Shown here one piece after another: positions 17,712 through 24,844 of a stretch of 36,147 nt of DNA. Position 1 is the stretch's first letter, and each line of letters begins with the position of its first letter. A model generated the notes under the pieces. The model was given only the letters and a program-made list of their open reading frames with translations, made no database searches and was not told where the DNA came from. This stretch comes from Herbinix sp. (GTDB taxonomy: Bacteria > Bacillota > Clostridia > Lachnospirales > Lachnospiraceae), in NCBI GenBank assembly GCA_028691795.1, contig JAQUYQ010000014.1, positions 1 through 36,147 on the forward strand, in the 5' to 3' direction. A program made the position numbers and the translations under genes.

Positions 17712-18548
17712 TTGGGAAAAGCAAAAAAAATATTAAATAAGATAATAGTTTATATATTGGTGATTTTTGGTGGTATTGCTTGTCTTATTCCTTTATTATG
17801 GATGTTTAGAAGCTCACTAATGAACTCTGTTGAAATCTTTATGACACCGCCTAAAGTATTTCCAAGTAAGGTATTATGGTCAAACTTTACTGAAGTTTTT
17901 GAGTTATATCCTTTCTTAACATATTATAAAAATTCAATCATTCTAGTTGTTTTGATTGTTTTTGGCACTGTAATAACCAGTTCTTTATGTGCGTATGGCC
18001 TTGCAAGAATAAAGTGGGTAGGAAGAAATATTGTTTTTGCATGTATTATGGGGAGCATGATGCTCCCATTTGCTGTAACATTAATTCCAACTTTTATTAT
18101 GTTTCGTAAGATAGGATTTACTGATAGTATAATCCCGCTTATAGTACCTGCCTGGTTGGGTGGTGGTGCTTTTTACATATTTCTTCTTCGGCAATTTTTT
18201 ATGACAATTCCTAGGGATTACGATGAAGCCGCATATATTGATGGTGCCGGTCATCTCAAGATTTACATGAAAATAATACTGCCATTAACCAAACCAGCGA
18301 TGGCAGTTGTAGGTGTATTTAGCTTTTTAAATACGTGGAATGATTTTCTTGGTCCTTTAGTTTATTTAAACAGTGAAAGCAAGTATACGGTAGCGTTAGG
18401 ATTACAGTTATTTACAGGAGTATATAGATCAGAATGGAATCTGATGATGGCTGCTTCCTGCTTGGTAGTAATACCTGTAATTATTGTATTTATTATTGGT
18501 CAAAGATATTTTTTGGAAGGATTAACAATGTCGGGTGTAAAAGGCTAA
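17712..18548 (+). CDS. Sugar ABC transporter permease, CUT1 MalG type (module B)
   Basis: The TTG at 17712 is taken as start. GGAGGTG (17699-17705) overlaps the end of the previous gene and lies six bases upstream; the in-frame ATG at 17697 would contain that site. The 278-residue protein has about six membrane helices, the EAA loop DEAAYIDGAG (171-180) and the tail MSGVKG. One base separates it from the previous stop, so translation is probably coupled. Confidence 0.92.
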   Translation: MGKAKKILNKIIVYILVIFGGIACLIPLLWMFRSSLMNSVEIFMTPPKVFPSKVLWSNFTEVFELYPFLTYYKNSIILVVLIVFGTVITSSLCAYGLARIKWVGRNIVFACIMGSMMLPFAVTLIPTFIMFRKIGFTDSIIPLIVPAWLGGGAFYIFLLRQFFMTIPRDYDEAAYIDGAGHLKIYMKIILPLTKPAMAVVGVFSFLNTWNDFLGPLVYLNSESKYTVALGLQLFTGVYRSEWNLMMAASCLVVIPVIIVFIIGQRYFLEGLTMSGVKG

Positions 18549-18575
18549 AAATAATTTAATGTAGGAGGATTTAAG

Positions 18576-20828
18576 ATGTATACAGGATTTGATGAAGTAT
18601 TAAAGGAGCAAGTGAATCCATTTTTTTGTATCAGTGTGAAAGACGGTGATTATGAGTGCGGTAATAAGGAAAGTTATTACGCTAAGAAATTTCCGGATGA
18701 AACTTTTTCTTATGATGTGTCGAACTGTAAAGTACTTGCCAACATGAATGAATTTGGAACTTTAAAGTCGGTTACATTTTATAGAAACAGCTATTCATGT
18801 GATGATATTCCTGGAGTTTGGATTGCTAAGGATTTTGGGCAGGAGGGACCTTTTTTTTATCGGATAAAAATAGGTAATGAATGTATTGATCTAAAAGATT
18901 ATAAAGGTAGTGTCCAGTCGGACCTCATGAATAATTTATTTCCGAGGGTAAAATTTGAACTCGATAAAATAACGGCAACATTATTGGCATTTGCGCCAAT
19001 TTCTGCTGATGGTAGGGAAAGGCTTCGAGGTTTGGTTTATGGTCTATATATCAGTAACAAAACCAAAGAGGATTTGGACGTCAGTGTTTTTCCCCCTGAT
19101 TTTTCTCCGGGAAATAATTATTTTACAATTACAAATGCCAGTGGAAAGGTTTTGGAGAATGTTACAGAGGGAAGAGAAATTTCAATTAAAATAAATAGCA
19201 AAGGGAGTGCATGGGTACCAACAGTTATTTATGGACCTGGTGATAATAAAGATGTAAATATTATAGAAAATAAAGGTACTCTGTATTGGTTCAATCAGAC
19301 CTTAAGTTATTTTAAAAATATGCTGGGCAATCTGTCTATGGATACAGATCCTCTCACTGCAGCTATATTTGAAAGAGCTGTGTATCAGGGTATTTCCTCT
19401 GTGGGTATGAATAGGGAGGGTGAAGTAGTTGGATCCAATTGGGGAACATTTCCGACAACAAAACAAATTTGGATGAAGGATATGTTTTATTCCTACCTGC
19501 CTTTGAGTGTATTGGACCCAGAATTCTTTTTGAAGGGATGTCTGTGGTTCTTAGATAATGGTATCAGACCAGAAGGCTCAAAATATAAAGGTGGTATTTA
19601 TCATTCATTAAGTAATTCTTTGATTTCTGTAATTATGGTGGGTATGTATTATGATTCAACCGGAGATAAGGAGTTCTTTAAAAGTAATAAAGTTATTTAT
19701 AATAAACTAAATAAAATTCTAGAAGAAACATTACAATTAAAACCCGACGACTGTTGGCTGTTTCCTTCTTTATGGATTTCAGATGCCTTATCTTTAGGAA
19801 AATATCATACGGGTTCTAATATATGCGTGTGGAAGGCTTTTAACGGTATATCAAGAATTGCAGGAGAAGTGTTTGAAGATGATAATCTTCAGTGTAAGTA
19901 TAAGGAAATAGCAATGCATATAAAAGTAGATATTGAAAAGTATATGGTAATAGAAGGAAAATTCGGACCTCAGTATTTGGAAGGTATTGGGGGATTAACC
20001 CAAGAATTACAGAAAACATACCCAGTAGAAGAGTACAATAAAGAATTTATTAATCAAGCAATGGTATTCTTACCCGATGTTATTAAAGATGGTTATATAA
20101 ATCTGGTAATGCATGATGGAGAAGAATCCGATACTACGTTAATACCATTCTATAAATATAAGAGCTATGATGATGGTGTGGTAAGAAATTATGCAAAGTT
20201 TACTACCAGTCAGGAAAATCCGACTTATGGCACAGAATGTCGTGGTATAAAATGGGGAAATGAATCGGGAGCTACATTTCCGGGATACACAACTGCCTTT
20301 GCAGGAATTGTTGATTCCGAAACCATGAACGGTGACCGAGGATATATGCGTGAATTAAAGAGATTAGTAGACATAGACGGTTCTTGGTGGTGGTGGCCAT
20401 ATAAATGCAATACGAAGACCGGTGATGTTGTTAGATTAAATTGCTGCGGAAAGTGCGGATGGGCATCTGGAGTTTTTGCATCCATGTTCATGACACAAAT
20501 ACTGGGAATACAATACGACGCACCGTCAAAGCAGTTGAATTTCAGACCATTCTCTCCATGCAGTAACTTTGTATGGCAAAATGCAAGAACTGGGAGCGGT
20601 AAATTTGATTTTAGCTATCAAGAAAATATTGATATGATAAGTGTATCAGTTACGAACAGAGGTAAAGAAGCTGTTACCGCGGTTATTGAAATTATTTCAG
20701 ACAGAATACCTATAAAATCTGATACACAGGCAAAGATACCTTATACGAAAGGTAAGTTCTTGGGCAAAAACACGATTATTGTCACTACTGAATTAAGGCC
20801 AAGTATGATGTGTGAGATTATTGCATAA
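18576..20828 (+). CDS. Putative (alpha/alpha)6-barrel glycosidase or phosphorylase, family not recognised
   Basis: This 750-residue cytoplasmic protein (no signal peptide) has the layout of six-hairpin carbohydrate enzymes: an N-terminal beta-sandwich (about 1-240), a helical barrel (about 250-650) and a small C-terminal beta domain. Points of interest are QIWMKDMFYSYLP (297-309, with D302), HDGEESDTT (513-521), SWWWWPYK (603-610) and CCGKCGWASGVF (623-634). Acidic residues such as D302, E516, E517 and D519 are candidates for catalysis, but I cannot align them to a numbered family. It is last in the operon after a lipoprotein and two permeases, which supports action on the imported saccharide. 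The fold assignment is inferred from helix pattern and aromatic motifs. Confidence 0.6.
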   Translation: MYTGFDEVLKEQVNPFFCISVKDGDYECGNKESYYAKKFPDETFSYDVSNCKVLANMNEFGTLKSVTFYRNSYSCDDIPGVWIAKDFGQEGPFFYRIKIGNECIDLKDYKGSVQSDLMNNLFPRVKFELDKITATLLAFAPISADGRERLRGLVYGLYISNKTKEDLDVSVFPPDFSPGNNYFTITNASGKVLENVTEGREISIKINSKGSAWVPTVIYGPGDNKDVNIIENKGTLYWFNQTLSYFKNMLGNLSMDTDPLTAAIFERAVYQGISSVGMNREGEVVGSNWGTFPTTKQIWMKDMFYSYLPLSVLDPEFFLKGCLWFLDNGIRPEGSKYKGGIYHSLSNSLISVIMVGMYYDSTGDKEFFKSNKVIYNKLNKILEETLQLKPDDCWLFPSLWISDALSLGKYHTGSNICVWKAFNGISRIAGEVFEDDNLQCKYKEIAMHIKVDIEKYMVIEGKFGPQYLEGIGGLTQELQKTYPVEEYNKEFINQAMVFLPDVIKDGYINLVMHDGEESDTTLIPFYKYKSYDDGVVRNYAKFTTSQENPTYGTECRGIKWGNESGATFPGYTTAFAGIVDSETMNGDRGYMRELKRLVDIDGSWWWWPYKCNTKTGDVVRLNCCGKCGWASGVFASMFMTQILGIQYDAPSKQLNFRPFSPCSNFVWQNARTGSGKFDFSYQENIDMISVSVTNRGKEAVTAVIEIISDRIPIKSDTQAKIPYTKGKFLGKNTIIVTTELRPSMMCEIIA

Positions 20829-20848
20829 ATTATTATAAAATATGCGAT

Positions 20849-20916
20849 TATTTACTAATGCTTGGAGAACAGTATGGCTTAGATTTACCAATAACAAGAT
20901 ACTTTTATGATAAAAT
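20849..20916 (+). repeat. 68-base direct repeat, copy 2
   Basis: It matches 1258-1325 at 61 of 68 positions in the same orientation. The match begins about 20 bases after the stop of the module B glycosidase. In one frame it reads LLMLGEQYGLDLP without the stop codon found in copy 1. Confidence 0.75.
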
Positions 20917-20950
20917 GAAAAGTAATAAGCAACTTGGGTTAGCTACAAAA
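20849..20950 (+). pseudogene. C-terminal scrap of a ketopantoate reductase-like gene
   Basis: The frame starting at 20849 reads YLLMLGEQYGLDLPITRYFY and then DKMKSNKQLG. This resembles the end of PanE/ApbA proteins and matches the remnant at 1258-1341. No N-terminal part is present and the frame runs through the terminator stem without a stop, so it is a fragment. The family assignment rests on short motifs. Confidence 0.4.
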
Positions 20951-20957
20951 GAAGTTG

Positions 20958-20985
20958 GGAAGGTGATTACCTTCCTATCTTTTTT
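20958..20985 (+). terminator. Rho-independent terminator downstream of module B
   Basis: GGAAGGT (20958-20964) pairs with ACCTTCC (20969-20975) around loop GATT. TATCTTTTTT follows. It probably belonged to the gene whose scrap precedes it and now ends the module B operon. Confidence 0.85.
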
Positions 20986-21001
20986 GAAGATCAATGTCCA
21001 T

Positions 21002-21029
21002 TTTACAATTTCATATTCAAAATTGTAAA
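21002..21029. repeat. 10-bp inverted repeat
   Basis: TTTACAATTT (21002-21011) and AAATTGTAAA (21020-21029) form a perfect inverted repeat with an 8-base spacer. It lies about 140 bases upstream of the LacI promoter. It could be an operator; no function is assigned. Confidence 0.35.
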
Positions 21030-21169
21030 GGCTTGCGCAGATACTAGATTGCTATAAATTTAATTAATAGTGGTACCTTTAAGGCACTTACCCAATTAAA
21101 CTCAAAATCGTCATTGTGCACAAAATGAGAGGTTGTAATTGTACAATGTGTAGAAAAATTGAATAGGGA

Positions 21170-21198
21170 TTGACAATGCAAATTAAATCCATTATAGT
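21170..21198 (+). promoter_or_regulatory. Strong sigma-A promoter of the LacI-type regulator gene
   Basis: A perfect TTGACA (21170-21175) and TATAGT (21193-21198) are separated by exactly 17 bases. Transcription should start near 21205, at the edge of the operator-like palindrome. Confidence 0.82.
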
Positions 21199-21205
21199 GG
21201 ACATA

Positions 21206-21219
21206 TGAAAGCGGTTTCA
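21206..21219. promoter_or_regulatory. LacI/CcpA-type operator at the regulator's transcription start
   Basis: TGAAAGCGGTTTCA fits the catabolite-responsive element consensus TGWAANCGNTNWCA at every position. The same shape also suits an autoregulatory LacI-family operator. It lies just downstream of the -10 box, where binding would block transcription. Confidence 0.72.
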
Positions 21220-21252
21220 TTGAAGAACAGAAAATAGTTAAAAGAGGTTTTA

Positions 21253-22290
21253 ATGGCTAAAATATCAAAGGCAAATATAACGATATCAGACATTGCAGAG
21301 TCTGCTGGGGTATCGAAAGCAACGGTTTCTAGAGTTCTTAATTCACCGGAATTGGTAGATGAAAAAACCAGAGAAAAAATCGAAAAAGTAATTAAGGAAA
21401 ATCATTATTCACCTTCTGCCACAGCTAGAAATTTATCAAAACAAATATCCTCTACCATTGGAGTGATCGTTCCGGAAATCAGTAATACCTTTTTTGGCGA
21501 ATTGTTTGAAGGAATAGAGGAAATAACAAACAAGAATAATTTATCTTTACTTTATTGTAGTAATGATGATAATAAAGAGAAAGACTTTAAAGCATTAGAC
21601 ATGATGCGAACTCAACGAGTCAGAGGTTTGATTTACATACCGGCTGTTAATTACAAAGAGTTAGGATTATTAAAACAAGTTCAACAGAGACTGGATGGAT
21701 TAGCTGGCCCTGTAATATGTGTTGATAGAAGTATTGGATTACGATGTGATGAGATTTATTTTAATGATAGAAAAGCCATGTATGAGGCGGTTAAAGCTTT
21801 AGCAGTTGATGGACATAAGAGAATTGCCATTATTAATGGTTCAAAACAGAACGTACTGGCTGAAGAAAGACATAACGGTTATATAGATGGATTAAAAGAG
21901 TCAGGCATAGAAGTAGATGAGTCAATAATCTTTCGAGGAGATTACAAGTATTCATCAGCTTATTCCATGACGAAACAAATGATAAAATTAGAAAATCAAC
22001 CTACAGCAGTTATTACTTGCAATAATAGTATTAGCAAGGGTTTCTTAAAAGCTATTTATGAAACAGGAAAAAGTATTCCAGATGCTTATATGCATATTGG
22101 GCTAGATAAGATTGAGATGTTGAATTTACTTGGTATTCCATATAACCATATAGAAAGAGATTCTTATGAGTTGGGAAAACGAGCTGTTGAAATCTTAATT
22201 AATCGAATTGCTTTTCCAGAAACGAAATTACAACAGGTGGTGTTACAGGCGGAACTTGAGTTACAGACTTGTAGACTTGTAAAAATGTAA
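21253..22290 (+). CDS. LacI-family transcriptional regulator
   Basis: This 345-residue regulator has an N-terminal LacI helix-turn-helix at about 10-33 (ISDIAESAGVSKATVSRVLN) with the hinge helix near 58-66. A periplasmic-binding-protein-like effector domain follows (about 70-345; IGVIVPEISNTFF marks its start). Its own promoter carries an operator-like site, and a related palindrome lies ahead of the next operon, so it probably represses both until a sugar or sugar phosphate binds. The gene ends at a terminator and is thus a separate unit. The downstream epimerase suggests an allulose-related effector; that is inference. Confidence 0.93.
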   Translation: MAKISKANITISDIAESAGVSKATVSRVLNSPELVDEKTREKIEKVIKENHYSPSATARNLSKQISSTIGVIVPEISNTFFGELFEGIEEITNKNNLSLLYCSNDDNKEKDFKALDMMRTQRVRGLIYIPAVNYKELGLLKQVQQRLDGLAGPVICVDRSIGLRCDEIYFNDRKAMYEAVKALAVDGHKRIAIINGSKQNVLAEERHNGYIDGLKESGIEVDESIIFRGDYKYSSAYSMTKQMIKLENQPTAVITCNNSISKGFLKAIYETGKSIPDAYMHIGLDKIEMLNLLGIPYNHIERDSYELGKRAVEILINRIAFPETKLQQVVLQAELELQTCRLVKM

Positions 22291-22319
22291 TGGTTACACG
22301 AAAGCTCAATGATGAGTAA

Positions 22320-22355
22320 ATAAAGTGATTGTTATTCAATCACTTTATATTTTGT
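22320..22355 (+). terminator. Terminator of the LacI-type gene
   Basis: ATAAAGTGATTG (22320-22331) pairs perfectly with CAATCACTTTAT (22337-22348) around a five-base loop. ATTTTGT follows the stem. Confidence 0.75.
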
Positions 22356-22362
22356 CTCTCGA

Positions 22363-22376
22363 TGGAACCGGTTACA
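22363..22376. promoter_or_regulatory. LacI-type operator upstream of the allulose operon
   Basis: TGGAACCGGTTACA has the perfect core AACCGGTT and differs from the cre consensus at one position. It lies 49 bases before the RpiB-like start and resembles the site at 21206. No clear -35/-10 pair was found around it. Confidence 0.6.
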
Positions 22377-22424
22377 TCAAAATATGGTAATAAAAGAATG
22401 TTTATTGAATAGGAGGACGAAAGG

Positions 22425-22904
22425 ATGGAACAACAATTGAAATTAGTAATGGGATGTGATCCAGCAGCATACGATTTCCATTTGGATATCTTAAAAGCTA
22501 TGCGTAACAGAGGCTATAAGATTGATGATGTAGGTTGTAACTCAGCACAGGAAACAGATGGTGGTAAATATGCAGAAATAGCAGAAATTCTAACAAATAA
22601 AGTAATATCGGGTGAATATGATTATGGTATTTTAATATGTGGAACAGGACAAGGGATGGCTATGGCAGCTAATAAAGTACCTGGGGCTAGAGCGGTACTT
22701 TGCTATGATGTATTACCGGCAGTATTAAGTAAAAATGATAATAATGGAAATATTTTGTGTACAGGTGCATGGATGATGCAAATGAAAGGGATAGACTTCA
22801 CACTATCTATGATTGAAGCTTGGCTGTTTAGTGGATACACAGGAACCCATGAAGATGGTATGAGAGCGTTAGAGAGATTAGATAGTTTGAAATATAACAA
22901 TTAG
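22425..22904 (+). CDS. RpiB/LacAB-family sugar isomerase, atypical active site
   Basis: This 159-residue protein has the whole RpiB fold. The active-site cysteine is kept in GILICGTGQGMAMAANK (C70). By alignment from memory with E. coli RpiB, the histidine of GCDH is a proline here (GCDP), the later catalytic histidine (HND in E. coli) is replaced (KNDNNGN), and the arginines that grip the phosphate near the C-terminus are not clearly kept. Some RpiB enzymes convert free D-allulose and D-allose, so this one may act on an unphosphorylated ketose. It is first in an operon with a sugar importer and an allulose 3-epimerase. AGGAGGA precedes its ATG. The substrate is inferred. Confidence 0.85.
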   Translation: MEQQLKLVMGCDPAAYDFHLDILKAMRNRGYKIDDVGCNSAQETDGGKYAEIAEILTNKVISGEYDYGILICGTGQGMAMAANKVPGARAVLCYDVLPAVLSKNDNNGNILCTGAWMMQMKGIDFTLSMIEAWLFSGYTGTHEDGMRALERLDSLKYNN

Positions 22905-22944
22905 TATAAGTTTTAAATCATAGAAAGATAAGGAGGTGAAAAGA

Positions 22945-23520
22945 TTGAGTGATAGATTTAGAGAATTATCACAAGTGGCATTAGGTGAGTTGAATGCCGT
23001 TTTTGGACGTATGAATGATAATGCTGTAAGAGGATTATTAGAAAAAATAAAAGAATCAGATAGAATCTTCTTATTAGGAGCGGGCCGCGAAGGCTTATCA
23101 ACAAGAGAATTCGCTATGAGATTAATGCATGTAGGTAAACAAAGCTATTGGGTATGGGATGATACGACCCCTTCCATGAGGGAAGGGGATCTATTCATCT
23201 GTGCTTGTGGCAGCGCGGATGTGGAACATGAAAATACTTTGTGTGATAATGCTAAAAAAACGGGTGCTACATTGGCTTTGGTTACACCTTCTGCTAGAGG
23301 ACATATTTTAGATATTGCGGATTTGGTTGTCAAAGTACCTGCTACAGCATATAAAGCAGTTTACGAATCAGATGAGGATCATGTACCAACAACTCAAATG
23401 ATGGGAAACCAATTTGAACAGGCATTACTTGTGTTATTTGATGTATTAATTATGATGTATTGTGAAGAAATGGGTATTTCCAATGAGGAAATGGAAGCAA
23501 GACATAGAAACATTGAGTAG
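22945..23520 (+). CDS. SIS-domain sugar isomerase, 6-phospho-3-hexuloisomerase (HxlB)-like
   Basis: The start is set at TTG 22945, eight bases after AGGAGG (22931-22936); the in-frame GTG at 22936 overlaps that site and is unlikely. The 191-residue product is a single SIS domain: GAGREG (45-50), EFAMRLMHVGK (55-65), ICACGSADVEHE with the Ser/Gly loop (85-96), and MGNQFEQALLVLFD (153-166) with E158 at the place of the HxlB catalytic glutamate. HxlB enzymes interconvert hexulose-6-phosphate and fructose-6-phosphate. Next to a 3-epimerase this suggests handling of 3-keto or rare ketohexose intermediates. No kinase is in the operon, so the phosphate source is unexplained. Confidence 0.83.
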   Translation: MSDRFRELSQVALGELNAVFGRMNDNAVRGLLEKIKESDRIFLLGAGREGLSTREFAMRLMHVGKQSYWVWDDTTPSMREGDLFICACGSADVEHENTLCDNAKKTGATLALVTPSARGHILDIADLVVKVPATAYKAVYESDEDHVPTTQMMGNQFEQALLVLFDVLIMMYCEEMGISNEEMEARHRNIE

Positions 23521-23585
23521 TAGTGTTAATAGTCTCATTTTTGGACGATAGTAAAAAAACATATATTGATATAGGAGGATTTATT

Positions 23586-24716
23586 ATGAAAAGAAGTATT
23601 TTAAGTATTATTATTGTAATCACTATGGTATTTAGCTTAACAGCTTGTGGAAGTAAAAAAACAGATGAGAGTCCAGCAACTTCTAAAGAAACAACAAAAG
23701 AAACAGCAACAGTAACAGAAGAAGCAACAACAGATGCAGGTAGTACTGATTTATTAAATCCAGCTAATTACGTATCGGATAAAGAAAAATCTGAGTGGAC
23801 AATCGCAGTAATCGTTAAAGATGCCACATCCGACTGGTTCAAACGTATGCAAGTTGGCGTAGATGATTTTGGTAATAAAATGGCTGTGAACGTAATTCAA
23901 AAAGGACCAGCAAGTGCAGATGCAGCTTCACAGGTGCAATTGGTAGAAGATATGATGAATCAAGGTGTTGATGCGCTTTGTATTATCCCTATCGATCCAG
24001 GTGCTTTAGAATCAGTTTTAGAGGAAGCTATGAATAGAGGTATAGTAGTAGTTAGTCACGAAGCTTCAAATTTAAAAAACACATTGTATGATGTAGAAGC
24101 ATTTACAGCAGAATCCTTTGGTGAAACGATGATGGATCAGTTGGCACAAGCAATGGGTAAAAAAGGAAAATATGCTCAAATGGTTGCATACACTACTTCA
24201 ACAACACATATGGAATATTCAAATGCAGAACATAACTTCCAAGTAGAAAATTACCCGGATATGTCTTTAATTAATGATACAGTTCCTTCTGCAGAATCAG
24301 AAGAAAAAGTGGATACAGCTTATAGTAAAGCAAAGGAAATTTTAAAAGCAAATACTGATTTAGCAGGATTTACAGGTGCAGCATCAGTAGATATTCTTGG
24401 TGAAGCACAAGCGGTTGAAGAACTTGGATTATCCGATCAGGTTTCCATAGTTGGTGTTGGTACACCGAATGCTTGTAAAGAATATGTTCACAATGGCACC
24501 ATTTCAGCTGTCTGCTTATGGGACCCAGCATTAGCTGGATTTGCAATGTGTGATGTTGCATACAAGATTTTATCAGGAGAAGAAGTTGGTAATGGTTCTG
24601 ATCTTGAATGTGAAGGTTATAACAGTGTATCACTTAAAGAAGGTATAAATCGTTGTTTGCTTGGAAATGCTCCGCTTATATTAAAAGATGATAATATAGA
24701 TAATTATGATTTTTAA
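23586..24716 (+). CDS. Sugar-binding lipoprotein, ribose-type (Peripla_BP_4)
   Basis: The ATG at 23586 is chosen because GGAGGA lies just upstream and it opens a classic lipoprotein signal (MKRSIL, hydrophobic stretch, LTAC with C21). An in-frame codon further upstream would give a soluble extension and is rejected. The 376-residue protein has a Ser/Thr-rich linker and a type 1 periplasmic-binding fold like RbsB/XylF (WTIAVIVKDATSDWFKRM, then VDALCIIPIDPGALE). It belongs to the CUT2 class, which carries monosaccharides. With the downstream epimerase, D-allulose or a related hexose is the likely ligand. Confidence 0.92.
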   Translation: MKRSILSIIIVITMVFSLTACGSKKTDESPATSKETTKETATVTEEATTDAGSTDLLNPANYVSDKEKSEWTIAVIVKDATSDWFKRMQVGVDDFGNKMAVNVIQKGPASADAASQVQLVEDMMNQGVDALCIIPIDPGALESVLEEAMNRGIVVVSHEASNLKNTLYDVEAFTAESFGETMMDQLAQAMGKKGKYAQMVAYTTSTTHMEYSNAEHNFQVENYPDMSLINDTVPSAESEEKVDTAYSKAKEILKANTDLAGFTGAASVDILGEAQAVEELGLSDQVSIVGVGTPNACKEYVHNGTISAVCLWDPALAGFAMCDVAYKILSGEEVGNGSDLECEGYNSVSLKEGINRCLLGNAPLILKDDNIDNYDF

Positions 24717-24729
24717 TTAGTTAAAAAGG

Positions 24730-24757
24730 TTACCAGGCGGGGAAACCTGCCTGGTAA
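24730..24757 (+). promoter_or_regulatory. Intercistronic hairpin after the allulose binding-protein gene
   Basis: TTACCAGGC (24730-24738) pairs perfectly with GCCTGGTAA (24749-24757), and more G-C pairs are possible inside the loop. There is no T-tract. The ATPase gene begins 87 bases later, so this probably stabilises the upstream message or partly terminates. Confidence 0.68.
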
Positions 24758-24844
24758 TATAAATGCTAAAATAAAGTGTCTGCTTATATGGCTGTGGAAC
24801 AGTAGAGCAAGTCATACAGTTGATATAAAGGAAGGAGCAAGACA

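Larger units (their letters stand above)
20829..21252. other. Intergenic region between module B and the allulose module
   Basis: This 424-base gap holds a gene remnant (20849-20950), a terminator (20958-20985), a 10-bp inverted repeat (21002-21029) and the promoter and operator of the LacI gene (21170-21219). Nothing else is recognised. Confidence 0.65.

Noticed and set aside
1113-20950. Integrative element with attachment sites at the 68-base repeats
   Set aside because: There is no integrase, relaxase, transposase or phage gene between the repeats, and 10% divergence argues against recent site-specific insertion.
20858-21028. 56-codon plus-strand frame starting at an ATG
   Set aside because: It runs through a clear terminator stem and lacks a ribosome site; its first part is better explained as a gene scrap.
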